From: Pseudoneurospora amorphoporcata
Lineage: Eukaryota > Ascomycota > Sordariomycetes > Sordariales > Sordariaceae
Assembly: GCA_033297205.1 (NCBI GenBank)
Contig: MU859089.1
Span: 124,001-188,000 of the forward strand
Direction of reading: 5' to 3'
DNA length: 64,000 nucleotides
The notes under the pieces were generated by a model, which worked only from the letters and a program-made list of their open reading frames with translations, did not search any database and was not told the origin of the DNA. The translations under genes and the position numbers were made by a program. This document shows, piece after piece, positions 1 through 11,782 of this stretch; the stretch's first letter is position 1; each line of letters starts with the position of its first letter.

Positions 1-2025
1 AATCAGACACGGGGAGAAGTGCAGCTCCAGGCGCAGGAACAAGCCGCGCAGATGGTAAAGATGATGGATAGAAAAATGCCGGATTGCGCGACCGCGGCTG
101 ATACTCGATGATGGAGGCGGGCGGTGGCCTAGAAGGAAAAAGATGATGAGGGCCGATTACTGACCTCGACTAGACAGCGCGGCCAATTGGACACGGCAGC
201 AATCTCAACCTTGAGTTGACGATGGCGGTCCAAGACGACGGTCTGTGGAGAGGACCGAGCGAGTCACGACGATTCCCGGATCGAGAAATCGTGTGTGAAG
301 GGAGGAATTGGAGTTGGATTGATGGACAGAACCAAGAACTCAATCCGTCACTTCCACTGCCAACTGAACTGCTGATGAATCGAGAGAATTGTTCCTGCCC
401 TGACATTGGGATTTTGACCCTGACTTGGGACACGCCAATGGTGGCTGTCCGCGGATTGGTGAGCGCAACGGCTCAATCTCGCTTGGACGATGGCAGGCCG
501 GAAGGTACTGTGTACACCTTTCCTTTTCAGGTTAGACAACCGTAGCACGCTTTGGGTTTCTAGCAACCCTGTTGGAGGGCAGTTTCCGAAATCTGCAAAG
601 CGCAGGAACAGCTTTGAGACAAGGCAGGAGCTTTGGAGAATCAATTGGGGAAAACAACGGAAGGCGCCGTACACGAAACCGATGAGAGAGACGGGAGGCT
701 TTGCCAGCCGATTGGCAAATGCGATATCGATGTTTTGTCCTTTGATGCTATTGTGTCCTTCGAGTTTAACACTGACACAAGCACGCTTGTCATCTGAAGT
801 CTTTGCCGTAGTTGCCGACTACCAAATATCCCGGCGGCTTTCTAATTTCAACATCAAGTTTTTGGCCACCTTCATTTTTGGGGGATATGAAAAGATGTAA
901 GCACACCGCCAAGGTCCCGCCCGACAGAGAACCCGACATCATGCCCTTTATATGCAAAGCCATAGCAGACATCATGCTCAACATCGAGCCCAGAACCCGG
1001 AGTCCAGAGCACGTGTCGTCTATCGGGCTTCTCCAAATCCCGTCCCAAAAATGAAACGAACGATAGCCGGGCGAGCTTGAATGGGACCCCTGTCCTACAA
1101 GAGTGGGGTTCAGTTTCGTCTTCATTTACCCCGGATTTCGGTGCCGAACGAGGTCTTTGGTCCAGGGGCACTCTTCCATGCTGTGGTGAAGAGTCTCGAA
1201 CTTCGACACACTCTCGCTTGATCACCATCCGTCTGCAACAATGATATTCAGGAACAACCGCGATCCGGTAGGTAGTATTGATGTTGCCCTGACATATGAA
1301 AGACCTCCAGACCGGCATGTCTCCATATTAAACCCTCCATAACCAAACACACAGTAACGAGAGCGCACCAGTTAGTCACCTAGAAAGCTTCCGACTTCTG
1401 ACTTCCAAGTGCCGAACCGTGCCTCTGGATACCGTCTAAACTTCGGATTTGACGGTATACCTATACACATCGATATATACATTGGCAGTTACCATCTGAA
1501 ACGAGAATCACTATGGTAAGGCCTTCAAACATCAAGGAGCATATTTGGACCGGCTAACCTGCCCCTGAGTTACGTACATCTGAAAGAACGTCTAACATCA
1601 AAAAAGCACTCAGACCAGAAGCCATGTCAAACGAGGTTTTGCACATGGGATGGTGTAATGTTGGTCGTCAGTTGGTCGATATGAACCAGGAAGGATTTGC
1701 AAACAACGATGCGTTCATCCGAACCCCCAAATGCTCCTCATTATCTGCTAGAATCTTAAGTCCGTACACCCCATCTCCTGCTCAACCGGAGCCACAAAAC
1801 CATCAGACAATTACCAGTCACTGCAAACGAAACCCAACGAGTGAATATACACTGCTGAGATGACAGATCCGGACCTATGCAAAACAAGCTGACGCCATGT
1901 CTTCTTCCCATTACCAACGACGAACCCAACTAAGATATATATTCAGCCGTGAAGTTTTTGGTGCCTCTTTCGAACCTTCCACAACCCGTTACCCATTGGA
2001 GGCAGACCCGAGACCAGCAACTCCA
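1..2025. other. Intergenic or unassigned left edge
   Basis: No convincing gene is visible in this stretch. Positions 1-111 are open in plus frame 1 and end in TGA with a Gln-rich sequence (EVQLQAQEQAAQMVKMMD), which could be the last residues of a plus-strand gene entering from the left. Plus frame 3 is also open until a TAG near position 69, so the frame cannot be decided. The other open frames up to about 150 codons lack codon bias, known motifs or splice-supported continuations. The right part (about 1.5-2.0 kb) would carry the 3' UTR of the minus-strand gene that ends at 2026. Confidence 0.5.
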
Positions 2026-3622
2026 TTATACTTCCTCCTCATCGTCACCGTACAGCTCGCGCTACATAATTTCGGACGAGGGAGTCAGCACTTGCACCAA
2101 AGAGAGAGAAGAAAACGACGAGAAAAGAAAGGTGAAGATGAGGGAAAAAGACATACCATAGCCTGAGCCATCCACTCCATATCAGGATCCCCAGCAACAC
2201 TCTCACGCGTCTCACTAAACGGCAACTCCGGTAGTGAGAAATCTCCTCCATACAGAGAAGAGCCACCACTCTTCCGGCTCTTCGAGAGCAAGGACCAATT
2301 TGAACCCCTCCTGCTAACAGCCGGCTCATAGATATGCGGCAAGTCAACGGCTGTAAAGCCTGCAGCTGTCCCCGACCACGTCCCCGTCCCTGTCTCCATC
2401 TCCGGGGCGGCGTCCAGAATCGGATCCGGAACTCCACGAGAGACTCTCTTCTTCCCTGTGTCATCACTGGAGGCATTAGCAGCAGCAGCAACACCACCAC
2501 CGTTGACAGTACTATTCCTTGTCCCTACCCCTGCTCCCACATTTGCCCCAGCCAACACCCCATACTCCGACATAGAATAATGGCCCGGCGCCGAGCTTCC
2601 GTCGGGGATATGAAACCTTCTATCAAACCTCGACAGCAGATACGTAATCACCACCACAAGCTCAATGCCAAAGTTAAAGCAGTAAAACGCCGCCTTCGTC
2701 TGCGGCCACGCCGGGTTATTCAGCGGGCGAACGACAAAGTTCGTCGCAGCGCGAAAGATGGCTCCCGTGGCAAGCAAGACGGAAGTAAACGTCAGCAAAC
2801 CGAATTTCGTCCTAAAGTGACCGACGCCGAACCTATCGATCGGCGTCCTCCTTGGTACCAAAGCAGCCGCCAGGACGAGTGGAATGGGGAGGAAAGCGAT
2901 CACCGCAAGGTAAACGCCGCAGAAGAGCTGGATGCCTTTATCAACCCGATGCGTCCTCCGGTTGAGCGTAAAGAAGGATTGGATGGTGACCGTGACGACC
3001 ATGACCAGCACCGCAACGATACTTGCAAAAAGGCCCCTGAACAAACGTGTCACTCCGGGGGACCAGCCGAAAAACCGGTGGTAGGCGCGGATCATGCGCT
3101 GGGCGAAGACGAGGTTGGTGATGAACAGCAACAGAACCCCCGCGGCGACGAAGATCTGCGACGCGATGGCCAGGTTCTCGTCGTCCGGGTGGAGCGCCCA
3201 GGCTATTCGGGTTGCGCAGGCGACGACGCGGGCCATGCAGAAGCCGAAGAGGAGGCCGGAGAAGAGGAACTTGAAGCCGATGCGGCGGTTGGTTTGGAAG
3301 ATGGTCATGTTCAGGGCGGCTAGGGCCAGGAATACGACTAGCAGGACGGCGCATACTGGGATGTCGATGGAGCGGGTGGGTTTTCCGCCTAGTTGGGCTT
3401 GATGGGGGAGGTAGGGAGGCCCGTCTGGTTCGGGCTGGATTTGTCATGATGGTTAGCGATGGTCTGAAGGAAGTATTGGGGAGTATTTGTCGACGGAGCG
3501 GTTAGATGGCCAGGATAGGACCTATAGCTCCATCATTAATATTAGGATATATGGATTTCACATACAGGTGGTGCGTTATTCCCTCCCGCCCCTCCGGAAC
3601 TGCTAGTTGACGAGCTTGACAT
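2026..3622 (-). CDS. Seven-TM DUF3112 family membrane protein
   Basis: Three exons are predicted (3566-3622, 2157-3434, 2026-2061), giving 456 residues. The first intron has a GTATGT donor and a GCTAAC branch; the second has GTATGT and GCTGAC. The start at 3622 (MSSSSTSSSGGAGG) is the first ATG of the spliced frame. The protein shows seven hydrophobic segments: residues 46-66 (VCAVLLVVFLALAAL), then FLFSGLLFGFCMARVVAC, IASQIFVAAGVLLLFITNLV, ASIVAVLVMVVTVTIQSFF, a fifth around FCGVYLAVIAFLPIPLVLAA, a sixth around LTFTSVLLATGAI and a seventh around FGIELVVVITYLL. The tail of about 170 residues is Gly/Ser/Asn-rich and looks cytosolic. This layout matches the fungus-specific DUF3112 family, whose function is not known to me. 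The 7-TM plus long-tail layout resembles receptors, but no GPCR signature motif is visible, so a receptor role is only a possibility. Confidence 0.85.
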
Positions 3623-5086
3623 CCTTCTTATTAACTATTCGCTAGGCGAACGTCGATGGAAGATTAAAGGCGAGAGAATAAGAGAAGAGTCCATTGAGTC
3701 TACTATTGTAAAGGTGACTGGCGGTTGAGTGACCACATGGCGAGTTGTTCGACTCTAGAACTAGTTCCTTAAAACGGACAGAGAGCGACAGACCGCTCGC
3801 TCAGTTTGAACTTGGTGTGGTTCAACACATAGTGACATTCGGATGATGACGCTCCATTGACCTGGCGTTCTTGGATGTTTAACAGAGGACCAGCAAGGAT
3901 CTGCTGTTGGAGGCCAAATACAGCGCAGTGGCAGACTACTGGCTATGCAGATGCAGGAGCTGCTTCGGCATGGCGCCCCGAAGCTGGTGATGGCTGGAAT
4001 GAGATGTGAAGACGACCCTGCGGTGGTTGGAAACAGGATTCCACTCAGGGGAGAACTCACTAAGGGGAACAACATTCCCCGAGAGTCTTTGACCGAGGGA
4101 GATGGTGGAGAAGACTCGAGGTTCTTATCTTTGGTAGTTCTGACATCACGAACTGTAACTGTTGAAGCACATAAAGTGTCTGACCCCATGGTCACTTTGA
4201 GTTAGCAGACATCGCGTGACTATCATTACACCAGTCCTTGATGGGACGACTCCCAAAGGTGAACACGAATGTGATGTCCTTGCCCCTTACCGAATGACAA
4301 TGCGTGATGATGAAGTTCAGGCAGGACGCTCCAAGATCAAGTAGAAAGGAAGTGGGGGACATGCACTTACAACGCAGAGCGCCGAGTCCCTCCGATGTTA
4401 ATCGTCATGTCAACGAGGTAACATGTCGGGTACTGCACTCTTCCCATGCCCGCCGATGTATACGGGACCCGTCTGACCTGTTCACCTTACCGAGCTCACC
4501 GTTGGAATCCAAAGGCTACCACCCAGTGATTCGGACCACCTGATGAATACCATCCCCGTTGGAGGTCTACTCGTCTCTAGAAGCCAGCTGGATTAGGCAT
4601 ACATACGCCGAAAAGTGAGAATAGGGGGGATAGAGAAAGGAGACGTCTCAAAGTTGAAAGCAATGACGCCCCAAAATGCATTGATCTAGAACAAACGGTT
4701 ATCCGATTTCTACGTGAACTGGCATGATCAAGGCCTGTTTTCTTTTCCCCTCTTGACACCTGCATTCCCCAGTTACGCATGAAGGGTACACCAAAAGTAA
4801 ACTAAACTGGGTGAGGAAACAAGGAGTAAGACGTGACTCCTGGTCGAAGAGACTGGGCCTTGTCGTCGGCCCCAATGTTCGATACATTACTTATCTACTC
4901 ATGTGTCGCGAAGCACAACGCTCACTATACGAACATGTGTTATGGGAATGGTGTTTTGGCTCCATCTAGCGCGGAGCTTATATATGGTTGCGCGAAGAAA
5001 TGTATCATTAAGTCTTTTCGCTCTTCTATGTCCCTTATTCTTTCTTCTTAGGGCATAACACAATGAGGCGAAGGTAGGCTTAATCA
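3623..5086. other. Intergenic region (DUF3112 gene promoter / PP2A 3' flank)
   Basis: This 1.46 kb lies between the start of the DUF3112 gene and the stop of the PP2A gene, both on the minus strand. It should hold the DUF3112 promoter on its left and the PP2A 3' UTR on its right. A 144-codon open frame on the minus strand (3761-4195) has no recognisable motif and is probably fortuitous. Confidence 0.5.
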
Positions 5087-6609
5087 TTAAAGGAAGTAAT
5101 CGGGAGTTCCTATGGATCAAAGCATCAGCAAAAGGTCCCGTTAGAGGATTTGGTGGCTTTCGGGGAGTTGGCGGAGTTGGTATCTTACGTCTCGAGACCA
5201 TAGGTTCGCCAGCCCTCGGGCAAGGATCGAATTGCAGGCTAGAGGTCTAGTTAGCAACACTGGGCAGAGCAACGTAAAGGACCTTTACGGAGGGTATCGA
5301 ACGTACAATGTGTATTTCAGGTGTTCGTCAATTTCCATGATGGCGGCTTGGTTACCGCACCTGTAGCAGTAGTTGGGTGCTGTATGACCATGTTAGCAAT
5401 GTCCAAGTGGAAGAATAGGTGGATTCTGAAGGAGTCTGCTTACCCGAGAAAATGGTGACAACGTTCCTGTCTTGGGACCAGTTATAACCCTCCATCACAA
5501 GCTGATGTGCTCTGGCAATAAGCGTCAACCCGTTGTTATGGTTGAACGCTTCTGAGATATCCTGGCCAAACGTATAGCCTGCACCACGGGGCGAGATCCC
5601 CCATCCGCAACGGTCATCGGGATCCGACCACAGAAGGTCGCACATGGGGCCCTCGTGGGGAACCTCCTGGATTCTGTCGAGCCCTCTGATGTTGTCGAGC
5701 GTGTCGATGCTAGGGGAAAGACCGCCGTGCAAGCAGAAGATTTGGTTGTCAATCAGGGCGGTGAGAGGAAGATAGTCGAAAAGGTCGGTAAAGTACTTCC
5801 AGACGTTGGCATTACCATACTTGCGCAGGCACTCATCGTAGAAGCCGTATACTTGTGTGATCTGGCGCGACTCGTGGTTGCCGCGCAAAATGGTGATGCG
5901 GTTGGGGTATCGGATCTTGAGGGCGACAAGCAAAGTGACAGTCTCAACGGAGTAGTATCCACGATCGACATAATCACCTAAACATTAGGGCGGAGCGCAT
6001 TAGAGAAACTAGCCATGACATGACGGAAGTTGCTGAGGTTGGAGACATACCCATGAATAGATAGTTGGTGTCCGGGTTCGAACCTCCGATCTTGAAGAGC
6101 TCCATCAAGTCATGGAACTGACCGTGGATATCTCCGCAAACGGTAACGGGGCATTTCTGTCATGGGTCAGCGCGCCTGGCCTATTGGGTTTGGGATGTTG
6201 GCGAGATAGGACACATACCACCGGCTGCACATTGGATTCGTCTTGAAGAACTTCGCGTGCCTGTAATCAATCCATCATGTCAGCATCAAACCCCGACAAC
6301 GGTGCGCACGCGGCCGACAACCCTCGGCAGAGCCGCCCTTCCCCACGGTAGCAGCAGCGATAGCAGCAGGGGGGGTTTTGATGTGCGGGAAGCTAAGCCG
6401 GAGCGGGCGCGATCGTGGTGGTAAACGGCGGGCGAAATCATGGCGGGACCGACCTTCTCGCACAATCTCTGGACGTCAGACTCGGCCAACTGCTTGCAGC
6501 TCATCAAGCTCTCAATCCAGCCGTCCAGTGTCGGGATGGTGGCTGGCTCAAAGTTGGACGAGGTAAGCTCGGCGGGAACGCGCCCGACATCCTCCATATT
6601 CGTATCCAT
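5087..6609 (-). CDS. pph-1: Serine/threonine protein phosphatase PP2A catalytic subunit
   Basis: Seven exons (6454-6609, 6219-6260, 6051-6156, 5444-5977, 5307-5379, 5189-5238, 5087-5109) encode 327 residues. All PPP-family signatures are present in order: GDIHGQ (about residue 74), GDYVDRG, RGNHESR, the LHGGLSP metal-ligand motif, and SAPNYCYRCGN near the C-terminus. The protein ends in TPDYFL, the PP2A tail whose terminal Leu is carboxymethylated and whose Tyr is phosphorylated in the family, so this is PP2A rather than PP1, PP4 or PP6. The start at 6609 has a strong context (CCACCATGG). The catalytic subunit works with scaffold and B-type subunits in cell-cycle and polarity control; the Neurospora orthologue is called pph-1. 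One donor is atypical (GTCGGT after exon 1). The tail is encoded by a separate 23-nt last exon after a 79-nt intron that has no in-frame stop. Confidence 0.95.
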
Positions 6610-7929
6610 GGTGGTGGGCAATTGGGCTTGCTGGAGGGCTGCTGGAAGCTATTGCGGGGTTAGGTGCGGGCGGTCGTGGGCGATAAGAAGACGGTGATCA
6701 GGATGTCGTCAATGTAGCGGGCGGTGATGGTGTTGAAGGCAGTGACGTTGTAATCTCCTCGGGCGCGGCGCGGATCAAGCAGCAGCTCAAAATTGGGCGG
6801 GTGGAGGGTGAGCCAAGTTGCAGGGCAAGGCAGAGTCGCCTCCCGTGTTCTCCTTTTGGACCGCAGGGGTGAAGATGGACGGGAGCTGGTGAGTGGTAGC
6901 TGATGCTCCAAATTGACCTTTGTCCACCGAACTAAATCAAAGACGGCGCTGGGCGTCGAAGGAGCTTGCCGGTCGCCGTGATAGATATCCTATCTCGGCA
7001 GAGGGGTCTACCGGGACGCAATCGAAGACTGAGGGGCAGAAAGCCGTTCGTGACGTTTCGCGTGGTGTTGTCCCTTTTTTCGTGTGTCAGGTTGCTAGGT
7101 AAAAAGGTAGCGGATTGTGGTGGTGACTGGGCTGGTAAGGTAGGCGAGTTGAAGAGTGGTGGTGGGTGGTGGTGCAGTAGGTAACCACACAACCTAAACG
7201 AAGTGGGCTGGGGCAGCAGCTGAGAGATTGCGCGCCCTTGTAAAGGCTGGCTCCTTGTTAGCAGGTACAATGGAGACCCGCCCTGACCCTGGGCTGCTGG
7301 CGCTGTGTTGGTGAAATTGCCGGGGTGTGAGTTCAGCGGCTTGGGGGGAAGCCGGGGCCCAAGCATGGCTCGGGTGGCTTCCGTCATTTGGCTGGATTGC
7401 GCGAGCTGACACACCAAGAAGCTGGATTCAATGGATTGTGCCCAGCTGTGCAACGACTGGGTACCCGCAAATTGAGGAGAGGTGGGCGGCCTTGCGCCCG
7501 ATATCAGCAGCTGGAATCCCCGCTAGCGTCCCTGCCTCGCGTGTACTTCTCCACGCATTCATCGTGGTAAGGTACCTCCTGCTAGGCAGGGAGGGCAAGG
7601 GCATTTCACGAGTCACAGCCCAACATGATAGGGAACTTTTTATCACCAATTATGAACAATGGCATATGGAATAAGACTCATCCTTGGAGCCACGACAAGT
7701 GGTTGAGATGAATCGGTTCCCTATGTGTATCAGAAATGACACAAAACGCCATTTCTCTGTCCGAGCACCATTTCTCAAAGTACATATTCAGCTCTAGGCC
7801 CTGAATCACGTACTAATGCGCATACCTCTCAGCATTGATATACTACGATTACTTTAGCTTGCTCTTTATATATACCTCCAATATGACTTGAGAAGATCAA
7901 CTGTCTCCGTATCTTTAGTCCTTCATAGC
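6610..7929. other. Intergenic region (PP2A promoter / EXO84 3' flank)
   Basis: This 1.3 kb lies upstream of the PP2A start and downstream of the EXO84 stop; both genes are on the minus strand. It contains GGTGGT-rich sequence around 7150-7180, which reads as CA/CT-rich on the PP2A strand and fits a promoter or 5' leader. No convincing coding region or RNA gene was recognised. Confidence 0.5.
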
Positions 7930-10240
7930 TCACGGCAGACCCAGCCCAACCGGAGCACCCGCAGACACTGTAGCAGATGTACCGACATTCCGCCCAACCA
8001 GGTTCCGAAAGTCAAGACCAACGTCCGAAAGCATGCTCGCGTGCTCCTTTGCCCTATTCACACACTCGGTCCATACCTCGCCGCCCTCTTCCGCGCTGCT
8101 GAGCTGTCTAGCCAGGATGACGTTAAAGGCGTCCACTTCCTCTTTGGCCCACTTGACGCAGGCGCTCATCATAGGTGGTGGGAAGCAGTTCTGAAAGCAT
8201 ATAACGGTATTCCGGATGACCGTAAAATAGACAAATGAGATCTCCCAGATGTACAGATGTAGATCTCCCTGAAAAATGCATTGCCTATAGGGTGTTAGTT
8301 CAATGTCTATAGACGGAGTCAGCTTCCTTAGTGGATTGGGCAAACATACCTTGATCGCTTTTGAATGACCTCACTTCGGGCCTCAAGGTAGGCCTCTCGC
8401 GCTCTATCCTCGAAGCCCAACCTGGCCAACCACGTCACGTTCCTCTTGGTCTTTTTCTGGTCATGATGAGAGTTCACAAGCTCACGGACTATCAACGTCG
8501 CAAGCCTCCCGCATCTCTCATCAACCTTGAACGAGATAAAGTCCTGTGCAATCATGTTGTTTTTCAGACCCGAGGCGAGGTTTTGCAGCATCTCAATTCG
8601 TGCAACGGCTGGCTCAATTTGCTGAAGGGCAACATTGATGTCCAACTCATCCATTTGGCTCTCAACCCAGCGCAGATTCTGCTGTTTTCCATCGACTTCA
8701 ATGAGCATGTCCTTGATATCGGAGAGGGTCTCCAAAAGCTCCGTCTTTTGGAGCAGGCCGGGATCGCGTGAGGCAAAGTAGTTGATCGTTTCTTTCGCCT
8801 TGTTATTCGCATCTCGTTCCGATTGAAGGTTCCTTCGTAGTTCCTCCACCGTTTTCCGAATATTGAGGATCAAGGTTGTCTTTTCGGGGTCCTCGGGCTT
8901 CTCGGTTCTGTAAATGAAGGACTCGTTCTGGCCGCCACCTCTGACCATGATCGCATCAGCAAGCTTATTACGGCCACTTGACGAGTCTCCAGTTCCAGCC
9001 ATGTCAACAACCTCGACGTCCAAGAGATGCCAGCAACGGTCAGCAACGAGCTTCGTCATAGGCCCCCGTGCATCCGCTCCAGGAGCGTCAACCTTTCTCT
9101 TCTTGCGAGAAGCAATCAACAGGTGATCGTTGAGCAGAAATATTTGCATGGATCGCCTCGACTTGTAGGTAGCGTTATCTAGTTCAACCCATGGGCCTGC
9201 ATTCTGAACAACATGGCGGCCTTGTGAGTTGGGTAAGAACTTTTGTGATCCTTCGACGCTTTTGTAGAGAGCCTATCGTTATGCTTAGCAATGGCAAGAG
9301 TGAATGCAGGTTACGAGTTGAGACTGACCTGCATCTGAGCACTCCATAAGGCTGTCCGGTCAGTGATGGAGCTTCGCCTGTCTCTCTTACTCAACGTCAA
9401 CTCGGGTCCCAGACTCCCCGAGCTATCGGCACTGTTGGATGAAGCTCGAAGGGCGGTGGTGTTCGTCTTGAGTTCCGACATAAGGTTGCGGAGGGTGCGC
9501 ATCTCTCCCTTGAGCTTTTCGGCCTCCTTGCTGATCTTGATAAACTGCGTGCGGTTCTGATAAACATTTTGCTGAAGGTCGGCAGCTGCTCGAGCCTTGA
9601 GCTGTTTTAGAGCGTCTTCGTAGTCCCGTATCTCGTCTTCGGTCGCTTCACCAAGAACCTCGGCCACATCTGGTAGCAAGTCAGTAACTTAATTTGTTAC
9701 CCCTATCATTGTCTAGCCCTCAGCACTTACACTGCTCGGGAGCAAAGTTAGGGTCTCTCAGGGCCCGTACGTCTACCCGAGGTGGTTCTCTGCCCATAGG
9801 TCCAACTCCTCCAGCATCCCCTCCTCTTGATGGTGGTGGGCCGACCTGGGCTTGCATGTACTTTTCGAAGTTCGGAAGAGCAGGCATGGGATTCGACGAC
9901 GGGTCAAAGTCGGTTGGCATATTACCGAAGCGAGTCGAATATCGTTTCTTGACCAGATCTGATGTCTATTCGGGGGAAAAAACGGATACACGGGTTAACC
10001 CCAACATTCTAGCCATCGGCGTTGCTGATGAGAGGGAGCTCCTCTTACCTTGCCGCCCGGGAGCGGAGGCCGGGGCCGCATCATGCCTGGTTCGTCGGCC
10101 ATTGTGGCCCCCGGAGGGGGTTGAGGCATGCCATTGTCTTGTGGTATCGGAGCCGAGATCTGTCTGGGAGCGCTGATGGTTGGGCGGTTCTTCCGCTTGC
10201 CACCGCTTCTCAGCGAAATCTTCGATCGTTCTTCGGACAT
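7930..10240 (-). CDS. exo-84: Exocyst complex component EXO84
   Basis: Five exons (10049-10240, 9731-9965, 9329-9669, 8350-9272, 7930-8284) give 681 residues; introns are 56-83 nt with normal donors (GTAAGA, GTAAGT, GTCAGT, GTATGT). The N-terminal 140 residues are Pro-rich and probably disordered. A coiled-coil segment follows (EVLGEATEDEIRDYEDAL onwards, with repeated Lys/Glu heptads), matching the Vps51/Exo84 N-terminal helix. A PH-like domain comes next (WVELDNATYKSRRSMQIF, LLNDHLLIASRKKRK), and the C-terminal half is the helical Exo84 cargo-binding domain. EXO84 is one of eight exocyst subunits that tether secretory vesicles at growing hyphal tips and septa. The gene is divergent from TOM20, with 758 bp between the two starts. 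Confidence 0.93.
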
Positions 10241-10998
10241 GGTGGTGGTCGCTACTCGGTAATCACCCGTCGGGACATAGGACTCGAAGGACGAGGTCGC
10301 GTTGTTGTCGTCGAAGCTATCGCACGGCTAGGTACCGGCATAAAGGTACTGGCGAGGCGTCGGTGATCGGGAGGGTGAGGGCCGCGGAACAACAGACCAC
10401 CAGATTGACTGTGGTTGTTGATAGCTTCAAAAGTGACATGGAGGCAGACAAGTGACGAGATGGCATTTGGAAACGTCTCCGCAGTCCGGATGGGCACACC
10501 CCCTGGAAAGCGGGTACCTGTACACTACGTACCTGGCCGTGGACGTCTCTTCTGTAACCCCGGCCAATGCCAGCGCCGTGGAAAGCCATTGGCTCGTGCA
10601 CCACTGTTCAAGTCCTTGCTAGCGTCATTGGCCCGTGAGCTTGTCGGTAACGCGGAGTGCAGTTTTGAAAAAATATCACGTCGATAATCGGATCAGGTCG
10701 TGTTGAAGGAACTAACTTCAAATCCAAAGTTGGAATAATCTCGAAAACAACAGTTCGTGTAGTGTACGGTACGATAATTACCTACGGTACGCGAAATTTT
10801 ACTTCTGATCATGTTCGGGAACGCTGTCGATGTTGCTTGTGAACCTTCCCGTGGAGCCCGTGTCATATACTGACCCCCACTTGCAGCAGTCTTTCCGATA
10901 CTGAGAAATCGAGAGGCTTATATCCATCACTTCTTCTCTCTGGATTCTCCCCCGCATCCACCATCATCCGTCTAAGCCACCACGACCAGCCCAACAAG
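10241..10998. promoter_or_regulatory. Divergent promoter of EXO84 and TOM20
   Basis: This 758 bp separates two divergent start codons. Three CCAAT boxes lie within 68 bp: CCAAT at 10564-10568 and ATTGG at 10588-10592 and 10627-10631. They are candidates for the fungal CCAAT-binding (HAP/AAB) complex. A perfect 9-bp direct repeat, TACGGTACG, occurs at 10765-10773 and 10783-10791, giving an 18-bp period. A pyrimidine-rich leader precedes the TOM20 start. Motif calls are by eye; binding is inferred. Confidence 0.5.
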
Positions 10999-11782
10999 AT
11001 GCCGTCGCAAGCCGCCACCTACACCACCGCTGCCGTTGCGGCCGTCGCCACGGGTTTCCTCGGTTAGTTTGCACTTCGATTACAACGTCACCAATGTCTC
11101 GAGAAAGTAAACATGAGTTCGCTGATGCCTTGCGCTCCCCTACCTTCCAGCCTACGCCGTCTACTTCGACTACAAGAGGCGCAATGACCCCGAGTTCAGG
11201 AGACAGCTCAGGCGCAGCGCCAGGCGACAGGCTCGCCAGGAGAAGGAATACGCCGAGTTGAGTCAGCAGGCCCAGAGACAACGGGTCAGGAAAATGGTCG
11301 ATGAGGCCAAGGAGGAGGGCTTCCCTACCACTTCGGACGAGAAGGAGGCCTACTTCCTCGAGCAGGTCCAGGCTGGCGAGGTCTTGGGTCAGGATCGTAA
11401 GTGTTTTGCCAACCAAGCGAGAAGCAGGAACGGGACTCTCGGAACATGTGTCGGCTAACAACTCCGTCCGTAACAGCCACCAAGGCCGTCGATGCCGCCC
11501 TCGCCTTCTACAAGGCCCTCAAGGTCTACCCCACGCCCGGTGACCTCATCAGCATCTACGACAAGACCGTCGCCAAGGTAAGAGAGAGAATACACCGAGT
11601 AGCACGGGTGGGAATGGAATGTTTACTGACCCGACGGACAACTACAGCCCATCCTCGACATCCTCGCCGAGATGATCGCCTACGACCCTAGCCTCAAGAT
11701 TGGTACCAACTACACCGGCGGCGTCGACGTTGCCGAGCTCATGCGCGAGATGGCCTCCGCTCCCGGTGTCGGCCTCGACTAA
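10999..11782 (+). CDS. tom20: Mitochondrial import receptor subunit TOM20
   Basis: Four exons (10999-11062, 11151-11396, 11477-11577, 11648-11782) encode 181 residues, the length I recall for Neurospora MOM19/TOM20. Residues about 4-27 form an N-terminal membrane anchor (TAAVAAVATGFLAYAVYF), followed by the positively charged YKRRNDPEFRRQ segment typical of outer-membrane TOM20. The cytosolic part has a charged linker (ARRQARQEKEYAEL) and the single TPR-like receptor fold (KAVDAALAFYKALKVYPTPG). It binds amphipathic presequences on the mitochondrial surface as part of the TOM complex. Intron boundaries are canonical (GTTAGT, GTAAGT, GTAAGA donors). It is transcribed away from EXO84 and converges on TYW1. 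Confidence 0.96.

Noticed and set aside
872..1318. 148-codon open frame on the minus strand
   Set aside because: No motif, no splice signals that extend it and no codon pattern like neighbouring genes.
6932..7453. 173-codon open frame on the minus strand upstream of PP2A
   Set aside because: Lies in the PP2A promoter/leader region, low-complexity Pro/Ser/Leu composition and no recognisable domain.
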